A DNA stretch of 64,000 bases from Porites lobata (Eukaryota > Cnidaria > Anthozoa > Scleractinia > Poritidae): NCBI GenBank assembly GCA_942486035.1, contig CALNXK010000040.1:1042501-1106500 (forward strand), in the 5' to 3' direction. This document shows, piece by piece, positions 10,338 to 22,082 of this stretch. Below the pieces are notes generated by a model that was given only the letters and a program-made list of their open reading frames with translations, was not told where the DNA came from and made no database searches. The position numbers and the translations under genes are program-made. Within the stretch, counting starts at the first letter, position 1. The number at the start of each line of letters is the position of its first letter.

Positions 10338-13300
10338 GAGGCAGTCTCCCTAAAAGCGTTCCACTCGATTTTGGACTCGCAAAAACTTTTGCTTCATATT
10401 TTTATCATCAACACTACTATCCATCCTAATAACGAAACTGCAGTTAGAACGAGGAAATTGTTTATTTTACTGCCATTCCCAGCATTTCATTGCTGGACGA
10501 CCGTTAGCAGCTAAAATATGCAAATTTTAGATGCCGTCCTAGACTATTGCACTCATTTGGAAGCATATTACTTCTTCTTACTGTTCCAATACCATTTAGG
10601 CATTATCTTTCTGTAATCAGCAAAAACTGGTCGTCTTTATTTCACTAACCCAATTAAGAAAGCAAGATGCACGAATAAATGCCTCAAAAACATCTCAAAA
10701 TTCTCAAAAGTGGCACCTAAACTAGAACTAAAAACATGTTTTAGTTTAAGATAAATAGCTATCTTGTCAAGTTATGCAATAAAACTTGTGGCACAACGCG
10801 ATTCAGAATTGAAGGATTCGACTTAAATTTGCATATTGATGCTGAATTCGCATTGCGTGACACGGGCCGCAGTGACAGTAAAAAAATTCTTCGTGATCCT
10901 ACAAATGACAATTTTTCTGTTTTTTTTTTTTTTTTTTTTTCACTTTATCAACAAGAAAAATCGTAAATAGGTTAAGCTTATAAAAGTTTAAGTTTACTTT
11001 TCCACTGACCTTCGTATTATTAGTCTCGGCCGGCCGTCCTTTGTTCGACTCCCAGTAGTTGGCCTTCTTATTAGTAGAGTGGGTCAGGAAAAATACGCAT
11101 TTCTCCCTACCCCACCCCTTCGCCCTTTTCTTACTGGCATCCCTCGGAGGGTCGCCCCCACAGTCTGAACGTCTGGAAGAGGCTATTCGACATACTTCAA
11201 TTGCGTTCTAACGAACATTTTTGTTTTACAGGTAACATCAACGAGAACAATGCTTCTCCTGTCTAGTGACAGGTGGAAGTATTTACATTTTGCAGCGAGA
11301 AGGTCCTTCACACATTCACCTTTACACTATATATATGGGACGATGGTACACGGTAGTCCTTAAAGAAAAATTAAGAAAATGTGGACTGGAGTTCAAAGAA
11401 GTAAAATCAACAACCCGCTAATTACGTCTACGCCACAATAAGTCTCGTACTTATAAATTCTTATCAAGTAAATTGTTTTTTGCCCTTAAAAAAATGAAAT
11501 CAGCTGTGAAATGTACATTGAATTAAGTTAGTGTCCGGACACCTTTAGGAATTTGAAATTAGTATAAATTCTAAGATGTATAAATCTACCGGCCTTCGAT
11601 CACAAATCTGATTGTCTATATAAAGTGCTAGTGCTATGCTGGTAGTGCTGTACTCTATCAATTTGTGATGGACAGTGAGTGAAGTGACTGAGTAGCCTGG
11701 GGTAGCCTGACAGTGTTCGGTTGTAACCTGTTTATACCACCATCGAATAAAACCATTAGCCTGTCAAGTTGTTAAGCTTTGAACGACTAGGGGGTTTATA
11801 TTTGACTGTTTTAGGGAAATTTCTACCAGATCTTTGTTTACTCGCATGCAATCTCGCTCGTTTTTTGTTTTTGTATTTTTTTCATAAGATTTGTGAAGTA
11901 TTTGCGGTCTTTATATTCTTTGTCATAGCATCTCGGTATGCAGACATATAAAAGCAATAAGATCCTCTCTGAGTGGCTCAACAACATTGTCCGCGGTAGG
12001 CTGGTGCATCAAATGAGCGCCGCACTGGAGTCGCAAAAACGAAATGATAAACGCAGTGGCGCTTAATTTAGTAAAATCGATATCAATATGAATTTGGATC
12101 CACACGGAGGGTCCAAAGGCCGATTTTTAAAAATGTGATCCTAGATCCTTCAGCTGTTGTTCAGATGTATGTATTTTTACATCATTAACGTGGGAGAATG
12201 CAAGCGTCTGTAAGAACAGGGTTATAACCGCTAACAAGACGTGAGACGAGAAAAGACGTAAAAACAGTGTAGGGGTCTCGACCTGGAGAAATGTTCATGC
12301 TGGGGAAACCTTCGACAATGCCGGATTCAGACTTCACGTCAGTTCTCACCTCTACTGATTGTTCGAATTCAGAGATTTTTGTCCACGTTGGGCTTCAATA
12401 GAAAATTCTGTCGGTGAAGTCCATGGTACCAAACAATTGTCATGAGTACTCTCAGTAATATACCTAAAGGTAGGTAATCACGATTTTGGCAATTTAACTC
12501 CGACTCCAAATTAGGTTTAGATATGCGCTTATCACTTTCTGTTTCACGCGTGTATCTTGTGATATTCAAATCCGTCAGCTCATAAATAAATGATATCAAA
12601 TTTGCAAGTGCATCAGCTGACTGTGTAACTTTATGCCCTACTGCAACACTGATTAATATCAGGATTTTTGACTTAAAGCCACTTCCTACTTTTCTCCATA
12701 ACTTCATTATGTTTGGATCTTCACTTCCCGCATAATTCTAAATAAAAAAATTGAGTGGACTACTGAGTTTATCATTGTCTGAACTTGAAATTACGATTAT
12801 GACAATACCCATTGGCCCTTTTGTCGTTATCTTATTACAGATAAAGGAACTAGTGTTAAGGATATTAGCAATGATTTTATGATTTTATACGTACGTGATC
12901 CCATCCTTTAAAATAGATGGTATACGATCTTAGCAATCTCCACACCAATTACATGCCTGTCCTTGGTCCTAATATTCCTTTCTTGGTCCTGTATACGAGG
13001 TGTCCGCCAAAATCGTCCGAGTTTATATGCCGATATTTGTGGGTAATCCCCGGGAGGACTTCCATATAAAAGTGAAGGGCTGCTCGTCGGAAAATTAATA
13101 ATTTGTTATTTAAACCCCTAAGGGAGGCCAATGTGGGTGTGGCTCAAGCTTAAACTGACCCCTAAAGGAGATTTCTGAAAGGTCAGTGTCACCGCGTTTT
13201 TTTTTTTTGGCAATTTCTTTATGCACAGCCTTAAGCGATACCTGAATGAGCATATTTAGGTACTTTCCGTCCCAAACAACCGAAGTGAGACCAAAATCTG

Positions 13301-15052
13301 CAAACGAAGAGCACCCACGTCACTTTTGTATGGGAGTCCTCCTGGGGAAGCAGATCACCATCTGTTCCACTTGATTTTTCGTAAGGTCAATGATTACCAT
13401 CTTTTAAGAGTATGGGTCGGCTTCACTTAGTTCAGACTTCGATGGATGACAGGTTTCATGGTAAGAGGTAATGGTGTCCTGACAATCGTGTACTTTTATC
13501 AGTTGGGAAAAACGCGTGAACTTCCGCACTTTATTTTCTTGTTACTTTCACTGATGTTGCACGATTCGAAATTAAAGTTGAAACTTTATTATTTGCGTGT
13601 GCCAACTTCTTTATTAACTGGCTGCGATACAAAAGTAGCCTTAGACTCCAGACTGTCTCTTGGAGCGTGAAAACAAACGCTGACCACTGTCAATAGGAAG
13701 AAACAGTCAGGAAATGGAAGAAACCTACTAATTGAAATTTCATTAACAAAGTCTTCAAATATGGGCTCCTGATCAGTGGAAGGCAAATAAAGGGAAAATT
13801 GTAAGTCGCCGTTCACAGTCCAGTACTATCACCCCATGTTAGCGAATACAAGACAGTCCTGGATTCTGGATCCCATTCCATGGATTCAGGATGCCGGGTG
13901 CTGGATTCCAGTCTTTTCCGGTGGATTTTCATTCCTTAGTAGGGTGCTTGAGCTCTATTCTGGATTCCAACTCCCTGGATTCCGGATTTCATATCAAAAT
14001 TTCCCGGATTCCGGATCCTACAAGCAAAAATTTTCCAGTTTCCGGAATCCGGATACCCTTACGTGGGGCGAAGTACAAGTCAAACATTTTCTGACCTGTT
14101 CACGCATATTTAATTAAGCAGTGGGAAATTTACTTTTCTTCTAACGTTCGATTTTATAATATGATGGATCGGAGTAACTTCTGGTCAATGCAGCTTTTTC
14201 AGACTGGACCACATTTTAAGCTAGAAGAGGTTTGGTTCTGAAAAGGTATTTTTCCGTCTTGACACATCAGACTTAACACGAATGTTCGGGGCAGTGGGAA
14301 TATTAAATGAAGCTTGGAAAGGTATCTTTTACTTGCTGAACTAATTTTTGAACAATATGTATCGCTGGCAAAGGGAAAAAGGGAATTTTAATATAGTTTT
14401 GGTGGGAAAATGAGGCATATCTTACTTAAAAGTGGCAAGTATTTGAATAACTGAGGATTTTGTTGTGACAGCAGCCGGTATCGTCACGCAACGCAAATTG
14501 AACATTTGCCTAAATTTGAGTTGAAACCTTCACTTCTGAATCGCGTTGTGCCACACGTTTTATTGCATAACTTGACAAAATAGCTATTAATCTTTAACTA
14601 AAACATGTTTTTAGGTCTAGTTTAGGTGCCACTTTTGAGAATTTTGAGATGTTTTTGAGGCATTTTCTCGTGCAGTTTGCTTTCTTAGTTGGATTAGCGA
14701 AATAAAGACGACCAGTTTTTGCTGATTACAGAAAGATAACGCCTAAACGGTATTGGAACAGTAAGAAGAAGGAATATGCTTCCAAATGAGTGCAATAGTC
14801 TAGGATTTGATGACCCGAAGAACTTTAGAACGATCGTTAAAAAACCTGTATAACAGAGACTAAAATTTGCATATTTTAGCCGCTAACGGTCGTCCAGCAA
14901 TGAAATGCTGGGAATGGCAGTAAAATAAACAATTTCCTCATTCTAACTGCAGTTTCGTTATCAGGATGGATAGTAGTGTTGATGGTAAAATTATGAGGCA
15001 AAAGTTTTTTCGAGTCCAAAATCGAGTGGAACGCTTTTAGGGAGACTGCCTC
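10338..15052. mobile_element. 4.7-kb TTAA-flanked element with about 550-bp inverted ends
   Basis: The two ends are long inverted repeats, about 10338-10881 and 14462-15052, both starting GAGGCAGTCTCCCTAAAAGCG from the outside. The tetramer TTAA lies immediately outside each end (10334-10337 and 15053-15056), the target duplication typical of piggyBac-like elements. The arms differ by point changes and an extra block of about 50 bp in the right arm, so the insertion is not recent. No transposase was recognised inside, so the copy is probably non-autonomous. The termini do not look like canonical piggyBac ends, so the family is uncertain. Confidence 0.7.
13836..14117. repeat. GGATTCCGGA-rich repeat nested in the TTAA element
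   Basis: At least eight imperfect copies of GGATTC(C)GGAT/GGATTCCA lie within about 230 bp. Two open frames cross it, but their composition simply follows the repeat. It is probably a separate repeat inserted in the element. Confidence 0.55.
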
Positions 15053-15821
15053 TTAAGGTTCTATCTCCTCGTGTGTTTTCCGTTTCCAGCATGAAGAAAT
15101 ACAAAGTTACACTGCACTAAGCACACAATTCTTGCACCTGTGTATTCTAAAGCTGGAACACCTTTTTTTCACTCTTCTATGCGCAACAGTTGAAACGCTT
15201 TTAAAGTGTCCATGATCCGAGAACTTGTCCCGCACACACACATAAACCATTGATATTCTCTTCATGAAAAGTTATTACAAATACAATTACTTATACAACA
15301 CACTACAGTCCATTTTACTTAACTGTCATAGTTTCTCTAAATTTGTTTAATCAGTTGCGTAGGTGGTCTACCAGCTCTTCATGGCCGTGACAACGCAATG
15401 CCGACCAGAGACTATTGTGATACACACTGTTTTGGCAATAGCTTTAGTGATGGCTGGTCGGTGACATTATCTGCTGTTGAGCTGGGGATTTTTGACTAGT
15501 CCAGGTCTTAGTGGTTATGGGAATGACTGGACCGTGGTTTACGGTGGGACTATTATAACAGGAGCCACCTAGACAAAGTTAACCATTTGGATTACAGGAA
15601 AATAACAATACATTCCGGAAATATTAGTTGTCAATGATAATCAAAATAAACAACATGGTTCCTGAGAGGTCTGTTAGAGTTAATAACACAGGCAAAAAAA
15701 CGTAAACGTAAGTTAAATTTTGGACTTTTTTTGCAAATGGTAGCGAAGAAATTGCTGGTAGATGACAAAATAACAGCTCGTGTCAAATGAATATGTCTCC
15801 TGGGTAATATATGTAAATGGA
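15053..15821. other. Intergenic, no gene seen
   Basis: AT-rich sequence without a recognisable exon, RNA gene or terminal-repeat structure. Short open frames look like chance. Confidence 0.4.
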
Positions 15822-16014
15822 TGGGCACGTTCGATATATTAAAATTCTAACATGACATCCGAGGCTTGAGGGTGAAGAGTGCACTTTTTTCAAGATTTCA
15901 TTTTCTCGCAAATCTTAAAAGAGACTTGAGAACAAAGAAAACCCAACCAAAAATAGAAACATGACCAGAAAGCCTCGGAGTCATGTTAAAATTATAATAT
16001 ATCGAAAGTGGGCT
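15822..16014. repeat. MITE-like inverted repeat (CGATATATTAAAATT arms)
   Basis: The left arm from TGGGCACGTTCGATATATT to AGGCT pairs with the right arm from AGCCTCGG to ATATATCGAAAGTGGGCTA. One arm of the same family also appears alone at about 60685-60712. Confidence 0.6.
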
Positions 16015-17040
16015 ATTGTAACGTAGCGCCTGCTTGCCCTATATAAGTCGCATTAAGTCGCTGTGAAAAAAAAAATTCACGCACGCCTGTGCTTAAATAA
16101 GATGGGGTTTACAGAGGTGTCTATAAAACTAGGATTTTGTTCTCTTTTTCTCAACGAAGAACTTTCTAGTATTTTTGGAATTGATCTTCTAGCCGCCACT
16201 CAAACCAACAGCGAAAGTGGTGGAGACGTTTCGCAAATTAGAGCCTAAGTCATTGAAAACTCGGGTCATCCCCGGTGTAGTAATTGTAATCTATTCGTTT
16301 TTGTTTTACAGACTATTTTCAGGGTTAGGTTCATTGTTAAGGATGTTTTGTTCTCCTTGTTTTACGTCAGCTGTGAGTAATAAATTGTAGTTCACCGGAG
16401 ATGAGGAGGAATATCCAATTATAAAGTGTCCACAGTTTTAAAAGTTTTTGTCATCCTTTTGAAAACAAGTTAATTATAAAGTAATGGCGAAAAAGTGTGC
16501 ACTTTTTGATAACCGAGTAATCCAAAGCGGGGAAATATCTTTTGCAATAACAAAACAAGTTTTTTTTAAAAAAGACAAAAATTTATACTCCACTCCTTCT
16601 GACGAACATTTGAGTATTTTAAATTAATGTGGACTGTAAGACTCATGTAATGGTAAAACAATAGAGTCGAAAACTTAGAAAACTTAGAACTTAACTTGGA
16701 GTAGAAAAAAGTAGTCACTTTCCCAGGCAGTCTTTGAAAGTCTTAACCTTTATTGAGTTCACAAGAGCGTGTTACATTGGTATCGTTTAATCCTTCCCCT
16801 GCTTTTACCTTTGTTTCTGCTCAGATTCGTTAACGAATAAATAAGCAAATTTTCACTCGCATTTTTAGAAAACGAATGTTAATTCAAACTAGACGATCGA
16901 TTGTGGCGTGTTTGTAACCAACTAATATAAGCGTTTGTTTGTTTGTTTTTTTTTGCAGCGCGTTGCGTGAGAATTTGCATTTAAACAAAAAAGCAAACTT
17001 TTTCTCAGCTATGTTAGAAAAGAATTGGTTCATGCCTTTA
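16015..17040. other. Intergenic, no gene seen
   Basis: AT-rich sequence with homopolymer T runs. No conserved coding pattern or repeat structure was recognised. Confidence 0.4.
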
Positions 17041-17190
17041 ACTGTGAGTATATGGAGTTATGGAGCACTCGGGAAGTTAGGAGAGCATTCAAGAAGTTAG
17101 AGTTGCTCTCGGCTAGGCCTTGAGCAATTCTTACGCTTCCCTCGTGCTCTCCAAACTTCAGGCGTATATCCATAACGTGATATACGCACT
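17041..17190. repeat. Palindromic repeat (GGAGAGCAnnnnAAGAAGTTAGAG arms)
   Basis: GTATATGGAGTTATGGAGCACTCGGGAAG pairs imperfectly with CTTCCCTCGTGCTCTCC and CGTATATCCATAACGTGATATAC. It forms a hairpin about 150 bp long and is non-coding. Confidence 0.5.
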
Positions 17191-17448
17191 CAAAGCATGA
17201 ATGAATTTTTAAGTTACGAATAGAAAAACATTGTCTGGTGGAACATTTGGTTTCCTTCAAAAACGTGGTATCAATATTTAAAATATCGTGCTTCTAGTAA
17301 CTTATTGTTTTTGTACGCTGCTGATTGGCCCACAACCAATCTTCTTGGAATGTATTTTTATTTTCCTGTAACCTGATTCGTCAACTTTGTCTAAGTGGCC
17401 CCGGTTACGGTAGTCGCAAAGCAATATATAGGCTCTTTGCAGTTTGAA

Positions 17449-17604
17449 ATTCACGTGGTACAAATCCGCCACGCTGGAGAACAATAGACGCAATGGGATA
17501 AGACAAACAAAGAGCACACATCATTTAAAATGGTAATTTTCTTTGTTTGTCTTCTCCCAGTGCGTCACTTGCTCTCCAGCATGGCGGTTTTGTACCACGT
17601 GAGT
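17449..17604. repeat. Inverted repeat with CACGTGGTACAAA arms
   Basis: TTCACGTGGTACAAATCCGCCACGCTGGAGAAC through GACAAACAAAG is mirrored by CTTTGTTTGTC through CTCCAGCATGGCGGTTTTGTACCACGTGAG. Arms of about 63 bp surround a short loop: a MITE-like hairpin. Confidence 0.6.
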
Positions 17605-17621
17605 GACAAGGTGCAAAAGGC

Positions 17622-18020
17622 CTATTCGTGTGGTTGGATGAATATATCTGTGGCTTTCTGCTGGATTGGTTTCTTGGGATCTAACTGGAGCCGGACACTC
17701 TGAAATTGCTGTAGAACTTGAAGTTTCTTGCTTAACTCCAGATTGGCATGCAGATTTTGATGGATAGGAAGTAGAAGTTGATCTGGTCGGATTGGGCTTT
17801 CGAGGTAGATCAATATTGCAAGATCGGAACCGGACTCTTCTGCCTCCACGATGCCCTTTACGACTTTGACCATGGCCTCAATGAAATCTTTCGATTAAGG
17901 ATAGCTTTGGCTAAAGTATTATCATGCGGTATTAGTGGTTCCTTTTGTTGAGTAGGCTTGTATTTCTGGCATACGTCACATAACTTAATTGCATTTCTTA
18001 CATAATCCGAGATCCCGGAT
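17622..18020 (-). pseudogene. Ty3/Gypsy integrase relic
   Basis: Read on the minus strand, the 17880-18020 part encodes a CDVCQKYKPTQQKEPLIPHD block, the CxxC half and following linker of the Ty3/Gypsy integrase zinc-binding domain. The 17622-17873 part carries a pattern (EAEESGSDLAILIY then P and L-rich) like the segment after the integrase core in cnidarian Gypsy elements. The catalytic core between them is not intact and no LTRs were seen. It is a decayed fragment. Confidence 0.5.
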
Positions 18021-18767
18021 CAAACGAGTGTTTCCTGTGCTTTCAACAGAGTTTTTTTTCCCTTGCTAAGTAGCCCGTTTGAAGATCTTTTAGATACTCT
18101 CCTCTCAATGAGGTTGGAATCACAAGTCGATGGACAGACCATCTTCAACAGAAAGCTCCTCCCGGTATTTACAGTACGTAATATTACACTCGTCCTTGGA
18201 GTTGCTGCTTCTGAAGTGGCCAACCGTGAAAGATTTAATGTCGTAACTGGCTGAGAGCTGAATCAGCAGAGGTGGCCACTCTGTTTCTGTTTAAGTCGGC
18301 TGTCTGTTGCTGGGACGGTTGGAGTGAGGTGAATCACATCCATCTGCTTTGAGTCCATAGGATTTGGACTGAGAGGGTTGACTCAACTTAGAGCGTGTGT
18401 CCTTCCTACAGTTGTTCTCCACTTCAAGTTCGTATCTGGAAAGCCTCAGAAGAAGGCATTGACGTCTCAGACTGGCAGTGGCAAAACTCTTCTTCCAACT
18501 CATCTCCAGAGGTTAGTGTTCTGTTTGATCTCTGACTTGTTCGCCAATCACATAGTTGTGAAGCCTCCCCATGGCGAACGGCCATTCCTATCAATTCTCC
18601 CTCGATGTTGGAATAGCGTTCCTTGGTGGGAGTGACGGTTCTTAATACGTAGATGACGGCAGCATGGAATCTATTTGTTAGCTGTTTGGCCTTATTTTCT
18701 TCAAAACAATGTATAATAAAAACGATGAAAAACCATTAAACCGCTAGCCCAAGAGAGTGGTCGCGGT
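18021..18767. other. Intergenic, possible retroelement remnants
   Basis: Short open frames exist on both strands, but I recognise no domain. The sequence may continue the Gypsy relic upstream of the integrase fragment, which I cannot show. Confidence 0.3.
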
Positions 18768-18893
18768 CGCTTACAGGAGGTGGCCGTTTACGAAAGATTC
18801 CAATTGTAAGGCTTAGACTGGGAAAGTTTTGGTGTTTTTGATACTTGGGCGCTTACAGGAGGTCGGCGCATATGGAGGTTTGACTGTATTACA
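18768..18893. repeat. Second copy of the GGTCGC dispersed repeat
   Basis: It shows the same motif order as 1741-2145: GGTCGCTTACAGGAGGTGG, GTTTACGAAAGATTC, TTGTAAGGC, then CATATGGAGGTTTGACTGTATTAC. Confidence 0.55.
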
Positions 18894-19121
18894 TATGTAA
18901 GTACTATTGTTGGCAACGAATGTACCGGGGGATCTCATTAACTTGCGGAGAAATACATTAACGCCGATGACGTCATAGCCTTCTCTCTTCATCTCATGAA
19001 TAAAATGCGGAGGAATCTCAATCTCTTACTTTGGTCACTCTTGACCGGTCATGTCGGCGGGCGCTCCTCACACGCCAGTTTAAAACTCAAAACCTACCAA
19101 TGCTTTATATCGTAAACTAAA

Positions 19122-19998
19122 ATGTCAAGTAGAAATCTACAGAAGAAAAACCTTAAACTAAAGGGAGAGATTTCAGCAGTAAATAGTGAACTCCCGAAGC
19201 TGAAATCGATCATCGAACAACAACGACTTCAAGCGGACATCGAGCAGGTTGGAGACGCTGCAACAAGATACGGAAACAATATCCAAAAGAGCGTTGATTT
19301 CTTATGTGAGGACCATCATATAACGAAAAACGTTCGAGAGAATATATCGAAAGAACTTGACAATCTAAGCCGTAAGCTTGAAGCGATTTCTACAAGAGTT
19401 GACAGTTTGGACGTCGCCATTGATGACTTACTGGAGTACAGCTTTCAGTATAAAATTAAAAATTAAAATTATTGGCTTTCCTGAACAGGATGAGCATGAG
19501 TCTGCTGAAACTACCACGCAGTTGTGTTTAAAACTTTTCCATGCTATCAGGGCCGAGGGAGTGACAAAAAACGACATTGAGATCGCTCATAGAGTGAATA
19601 GCCGAAGGTCTGACAGCCATTATCCAAGACCTATTGTGTGCAAGTTTATAAGACGACTGGCCAAAGAAGAAGTCATGGCTCATCGCAATGAAACGTCGAA
19701 CTTAAACCCTGATGATCTGGATTTATCTGCTGATTTTCACACGGAAAATATCCGAATTCATGAACACCTGATCCTGAGATTACAGCAACTTCTTAGCGAG
19801 GCAAACAAACATCAATTCCAGTACGTCTGGGTGAAGATCTCTGAGATTTTGGCTCGTAAATCTAGTAGCTCTCAGGTCTTCAAACTAAAATGTATGGTCG
19901 ATCTTGACAATCTGAGGCAAAGCTTGGTCAGTAATCCAACTCAGGATAAAGGAGATAAGTGTCTTAAGTGTTATTCGTTCATAATCTTAATGATGTGA
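19122..19998 (+). pseudogene. L1-type retrotransposon ORF1 (frameshifted)
   Basis: The first part (19122-19466) is a coiled-coil region rich in Leu, Glu and Lys. The second, in another frame until 19998, has the IIGFPEQDEHESAE, IEIAHRVNSRR and PRPIVCKFIRRLAKEEVM blocks of L1 ORF1p (Transposase_22/RRM-type RNA-binding domain). The frame changes near 19450-19465, so the protein is broken once. About 160 bp of GC-richer sequence upstream may be the element's 5' leader. Family-level recognition is fairly safe; the clade is not determined. Confidence 0.7.
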
Positions 19999-20394
19999 TA
20001 CAGTTATTGGAAATGGCTTCGCACAAAGAGAAGAAAAATCTCGCTAAAGAAAACAAATTGCTGTTGATGGAGCTGCCATATTATAACTGTAAAGATCTGA
20101 AAAATGCCCACCCACAGAATAACGCTTTACTGGACACTAATCTAGCCTCCAGGAAATCGATCAATTTATTTAATATATAGCTTGTATGATCTTGGTCTTT
20201 TTCAGAACGATTCCGTAGATAAAACCATTGACCCTGATGCTAACTTAATGACAACGAGTAAAATTCGTTCGAGCTACTATTCGCCTCATAGCTTTCTGTG
20301 AAGTTTGAAAATACCACAAATAGGGATGTCGTACCCGATTTCTCTAAGAAAAAATATTGAACATTTTCAATGTCAGTACTCAGTTAGGTAAAAC

Positions 20395-20712
20395 ATAATT
20401 TCACGGTATTAGGTGTAACAGAAACGCGATTATGCGAAAGCGGATCTATTGATTTTATACCACAACTACCTGGCTATTGCTTTGAATTTGTTAAAACCCC
20501 GTTGTCTGCCGGTGGTGTTGGTCTTCTTATTAATGAAAACTATAAATATCGAGTCTTAGAACGTTCTACTAATTGCTCTTATCAAGCACTGTGGATTGAA
20601 ATTTTACTCCAAATCACAAGAAAAATATCTGTGGCATTGTTTACCGACAACATAATAATGCAGACCAATTTCTTGACTATCTTTCGGATTCCCTCGAGTA
20701 TTTCAGTAATCA
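20395..20712 (+). pseudogene. LINE ORF2 endonuclease fragment
   Basis: From about 20407 the frame reads VTETRL, then LPGYCFEFVKT and SAGGVGLLINENY, the pattern of the N-terminal AP-like endonuclease (EEP fold) of LINE ORF2. A frame change follows, with YRQHNNADQFLDYL in another frame. The copy stops at a TAA/AAT microsatellite near 20715. It is the continuation of the ORF1 relic at 19122 and lacks any reverse transcriptase. Confidence 0.65.
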
Positions 20713-20726
20713 TAATAATAATAATA

Positions 20727-20862
20727 ATATTTATTAAAAACTCAATCATTGAATAATGCAATTCTAGCATTTTGATTGGTTTAGCCGTTATGGTATATGA
20801 GCGATTATACCATGCTCTCCATATATGGTCGGTGTGCGCGTCAGTTTAAAATTGGAAGCTAG
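20727..20862. repeat. Dispersed repeat abutting the viral element
   Basis: It contains TTTTGATTGGTTTAGCCGTTATGGTATATGAGC and an ATACCATG block. The same family occurs inverted at about 57558-57690 (CATGGTATGATGGCTCGTATACCATG, CTAAGCCAATCAGAGCTCTAGAATAGCATTAT). Confidence 0.6.
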
Positions 20863-20894
20863 CTAAGATTTTTTTTCGCGAAGGATAGAACGGC

Positions 20895-21076
20895 AGTAGT
20901 ATAGCAACCGCTTGGGCGTGAATAAATGAATATATAATGAAGTCGGTTATCTGGGCGCTGTAGAGGCAACCGCTTGGGCGTGAATAAATAAATATATAAT
21001 GAGGTCGGTTGCAACCGCTTGGGCATGAATAAATGAATATAGAATGAGGTAGGTTATTGCGGGGGTGGGCGGTGTA
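20895..21076 (+). repeat. Left terminal inverted repeat (182 bp)
   Basis: It matches the complement of 52467-52648 over its whole length. It contains three direct repeats beginning GCAACCGCTTGGGCGTGAAT at 20904, 20966 and 21011, each running into TATATAATGA. A fourth, degenerate copy without the GC-rich start follows just inside the repeat (about 21077-21120). Ends with internal repeats are compatible with a protein-primed replication origin; that role is inferred. Confidence 0.95.
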
Positions 21077-21126
21077 GTGCGTAAATTGTGAATAAATTCA
21101 TATATAATGAGGTTATGGCGGTGTGT

Positions 21127-21156
21127 TGACGTCACTAAATCGATATTGGCCACGTG
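21127..21156. promoter_or_regulatory. CRE (TGACGTCA) and E-box (CACGTG) beside the left TIR
   Basis: A perfect ATF/CREB palindrome lies at 21127-21134 and a CACGTG E-box at 21151-21156, about 50-80 bp inside the left repeat and in non-coding DNA. Host transcription-factor use is inferred from the sequence match only. Confidence 0.35.
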
Positions 21157-21478
21157 TTCTTTATATTATTTTATTATTGGCTCGTTAACTAATCGATAAA
21201 AAAGCCCTGAACAGCCGTCATTCTGCGATCCATGTTTAATGTAAATAAAGTTACAAATCAATCGAATCTTAGCTTGTATGATTGTGTTTTACAATGTTAA
21301 AAACAGTTTTTTTTGCGAGAGTTGACGAGTCTTTACACGTGTCTTTGAGTACAATCCTTGCGCCTCCAGTTCTTGTCTCTTTATAACTAATGTTTAATGT
21401 AAATAAAGTTACAAATTAATCGAATATTAGCTTGTATGATTGTGTTTTACAATGTTAAAAACAGTTTTTTTGCGAGAG

Positions 21479-21919
21479 TTAATAAGTCGTTACACGTGTC
21501 TTTGAGTACAATCCTTGCGCCTCCAGTTCTTGTTTTTTTATAATCAGTTCGTCGTACATAGGTATCCATGTTTCCTTCCAGTTTGCAAGTGGCAACGGCC
21601 TGTTTTCCCAGTTCTCCGGCTCCTTGAAAGGGTATTGTATCCTCTTTGACAAATCTTCGGAAAAGAGGCTCAGAAATACGAAGATATGACCGGGTGTTCT
21701 GTGGAGTATATGGAATTCGCGCTCCACTGTTGTTACACCGTCACCGTCACCATCTATGTTGGTCGATGCTAAGTCGCACAACCAGTCCGACAGGTTTTTG
21801 ATCAACGGGAAGTCTTTATTGTAGCTTTCGTGGAAATATTTTTGTTCTTCACATTCCCATCGAATTTCGTAAATGAGACATATTTCGTAGTATTTCGTCG
21901 TCATGGTTTGTGCAGTCAT
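21479..21919 (-). CDS. Unknown viral protein A, copy 1 (146 aa)
   Basis: I do not recognise this protein. It is slightly acidic with no membrane segment and is rich in aromatic residues (WECEE, LSDWLCDL, PENWENRPLPLANWKETW). It is nearly identical to copy 2 at 22565-22999, differing mainly by a GDG insertion near residue 58 and at the last residues. Gene B starts divergently about 160 bp away, so the pair probably shares a bidirectional promoter. Maintenance of two open copies argues that the frame is real. Confidence 0.7.
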   Translation of the reverse strand: MTAQTMTTKYYEICLIYEIRWECEEQKYFHESYNKDFPLIKNLSDWLCDLASTNIDGDGDGVTTVEREFHILHRTPGHIFVFLSLFSEDLSKRIQYPFKEPENWENRPLPLANWKETWIPMYDELIIKKQELEAQGLYSKTRVTTY

Positions 21920-22082
21920 CTTTTACCATGTGGTGTAAATGGGCGTGTGGTGTAAATCGGCGCGGGAAAACTTTTAGTTTGTTTGTTGTGTTACGCGATA
22001 TGTCTTTGTTATGCTGATGGTGTTTGCTTTATAATTTGGTGTGTTGCTTACAGGATATTTCATTACAGAAAGTTGTGTAATC
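21920..22082. promoter_or_regulatory. Divergent promoter region A/B, copy 1
   Basis: It contains tandem GTGGTGTAAAT motifs and GGCGCGGGAAAA. On the other strand the latter reads TTTTCCCGCGCC, containing the E2F consensus TTTCCCGC (21962-21969). A CTTACAG and an ATTACAG occur before the gene B start and could be acceptors of a leader intron. Confidence 0.4.

Noticed and set aside
12369..12707. 112-residue minus-strand frame inside the TTAA element, considered as transposase
   Set aside because: No DDE/D pattern or other transposase feature; length and composition fit chance.
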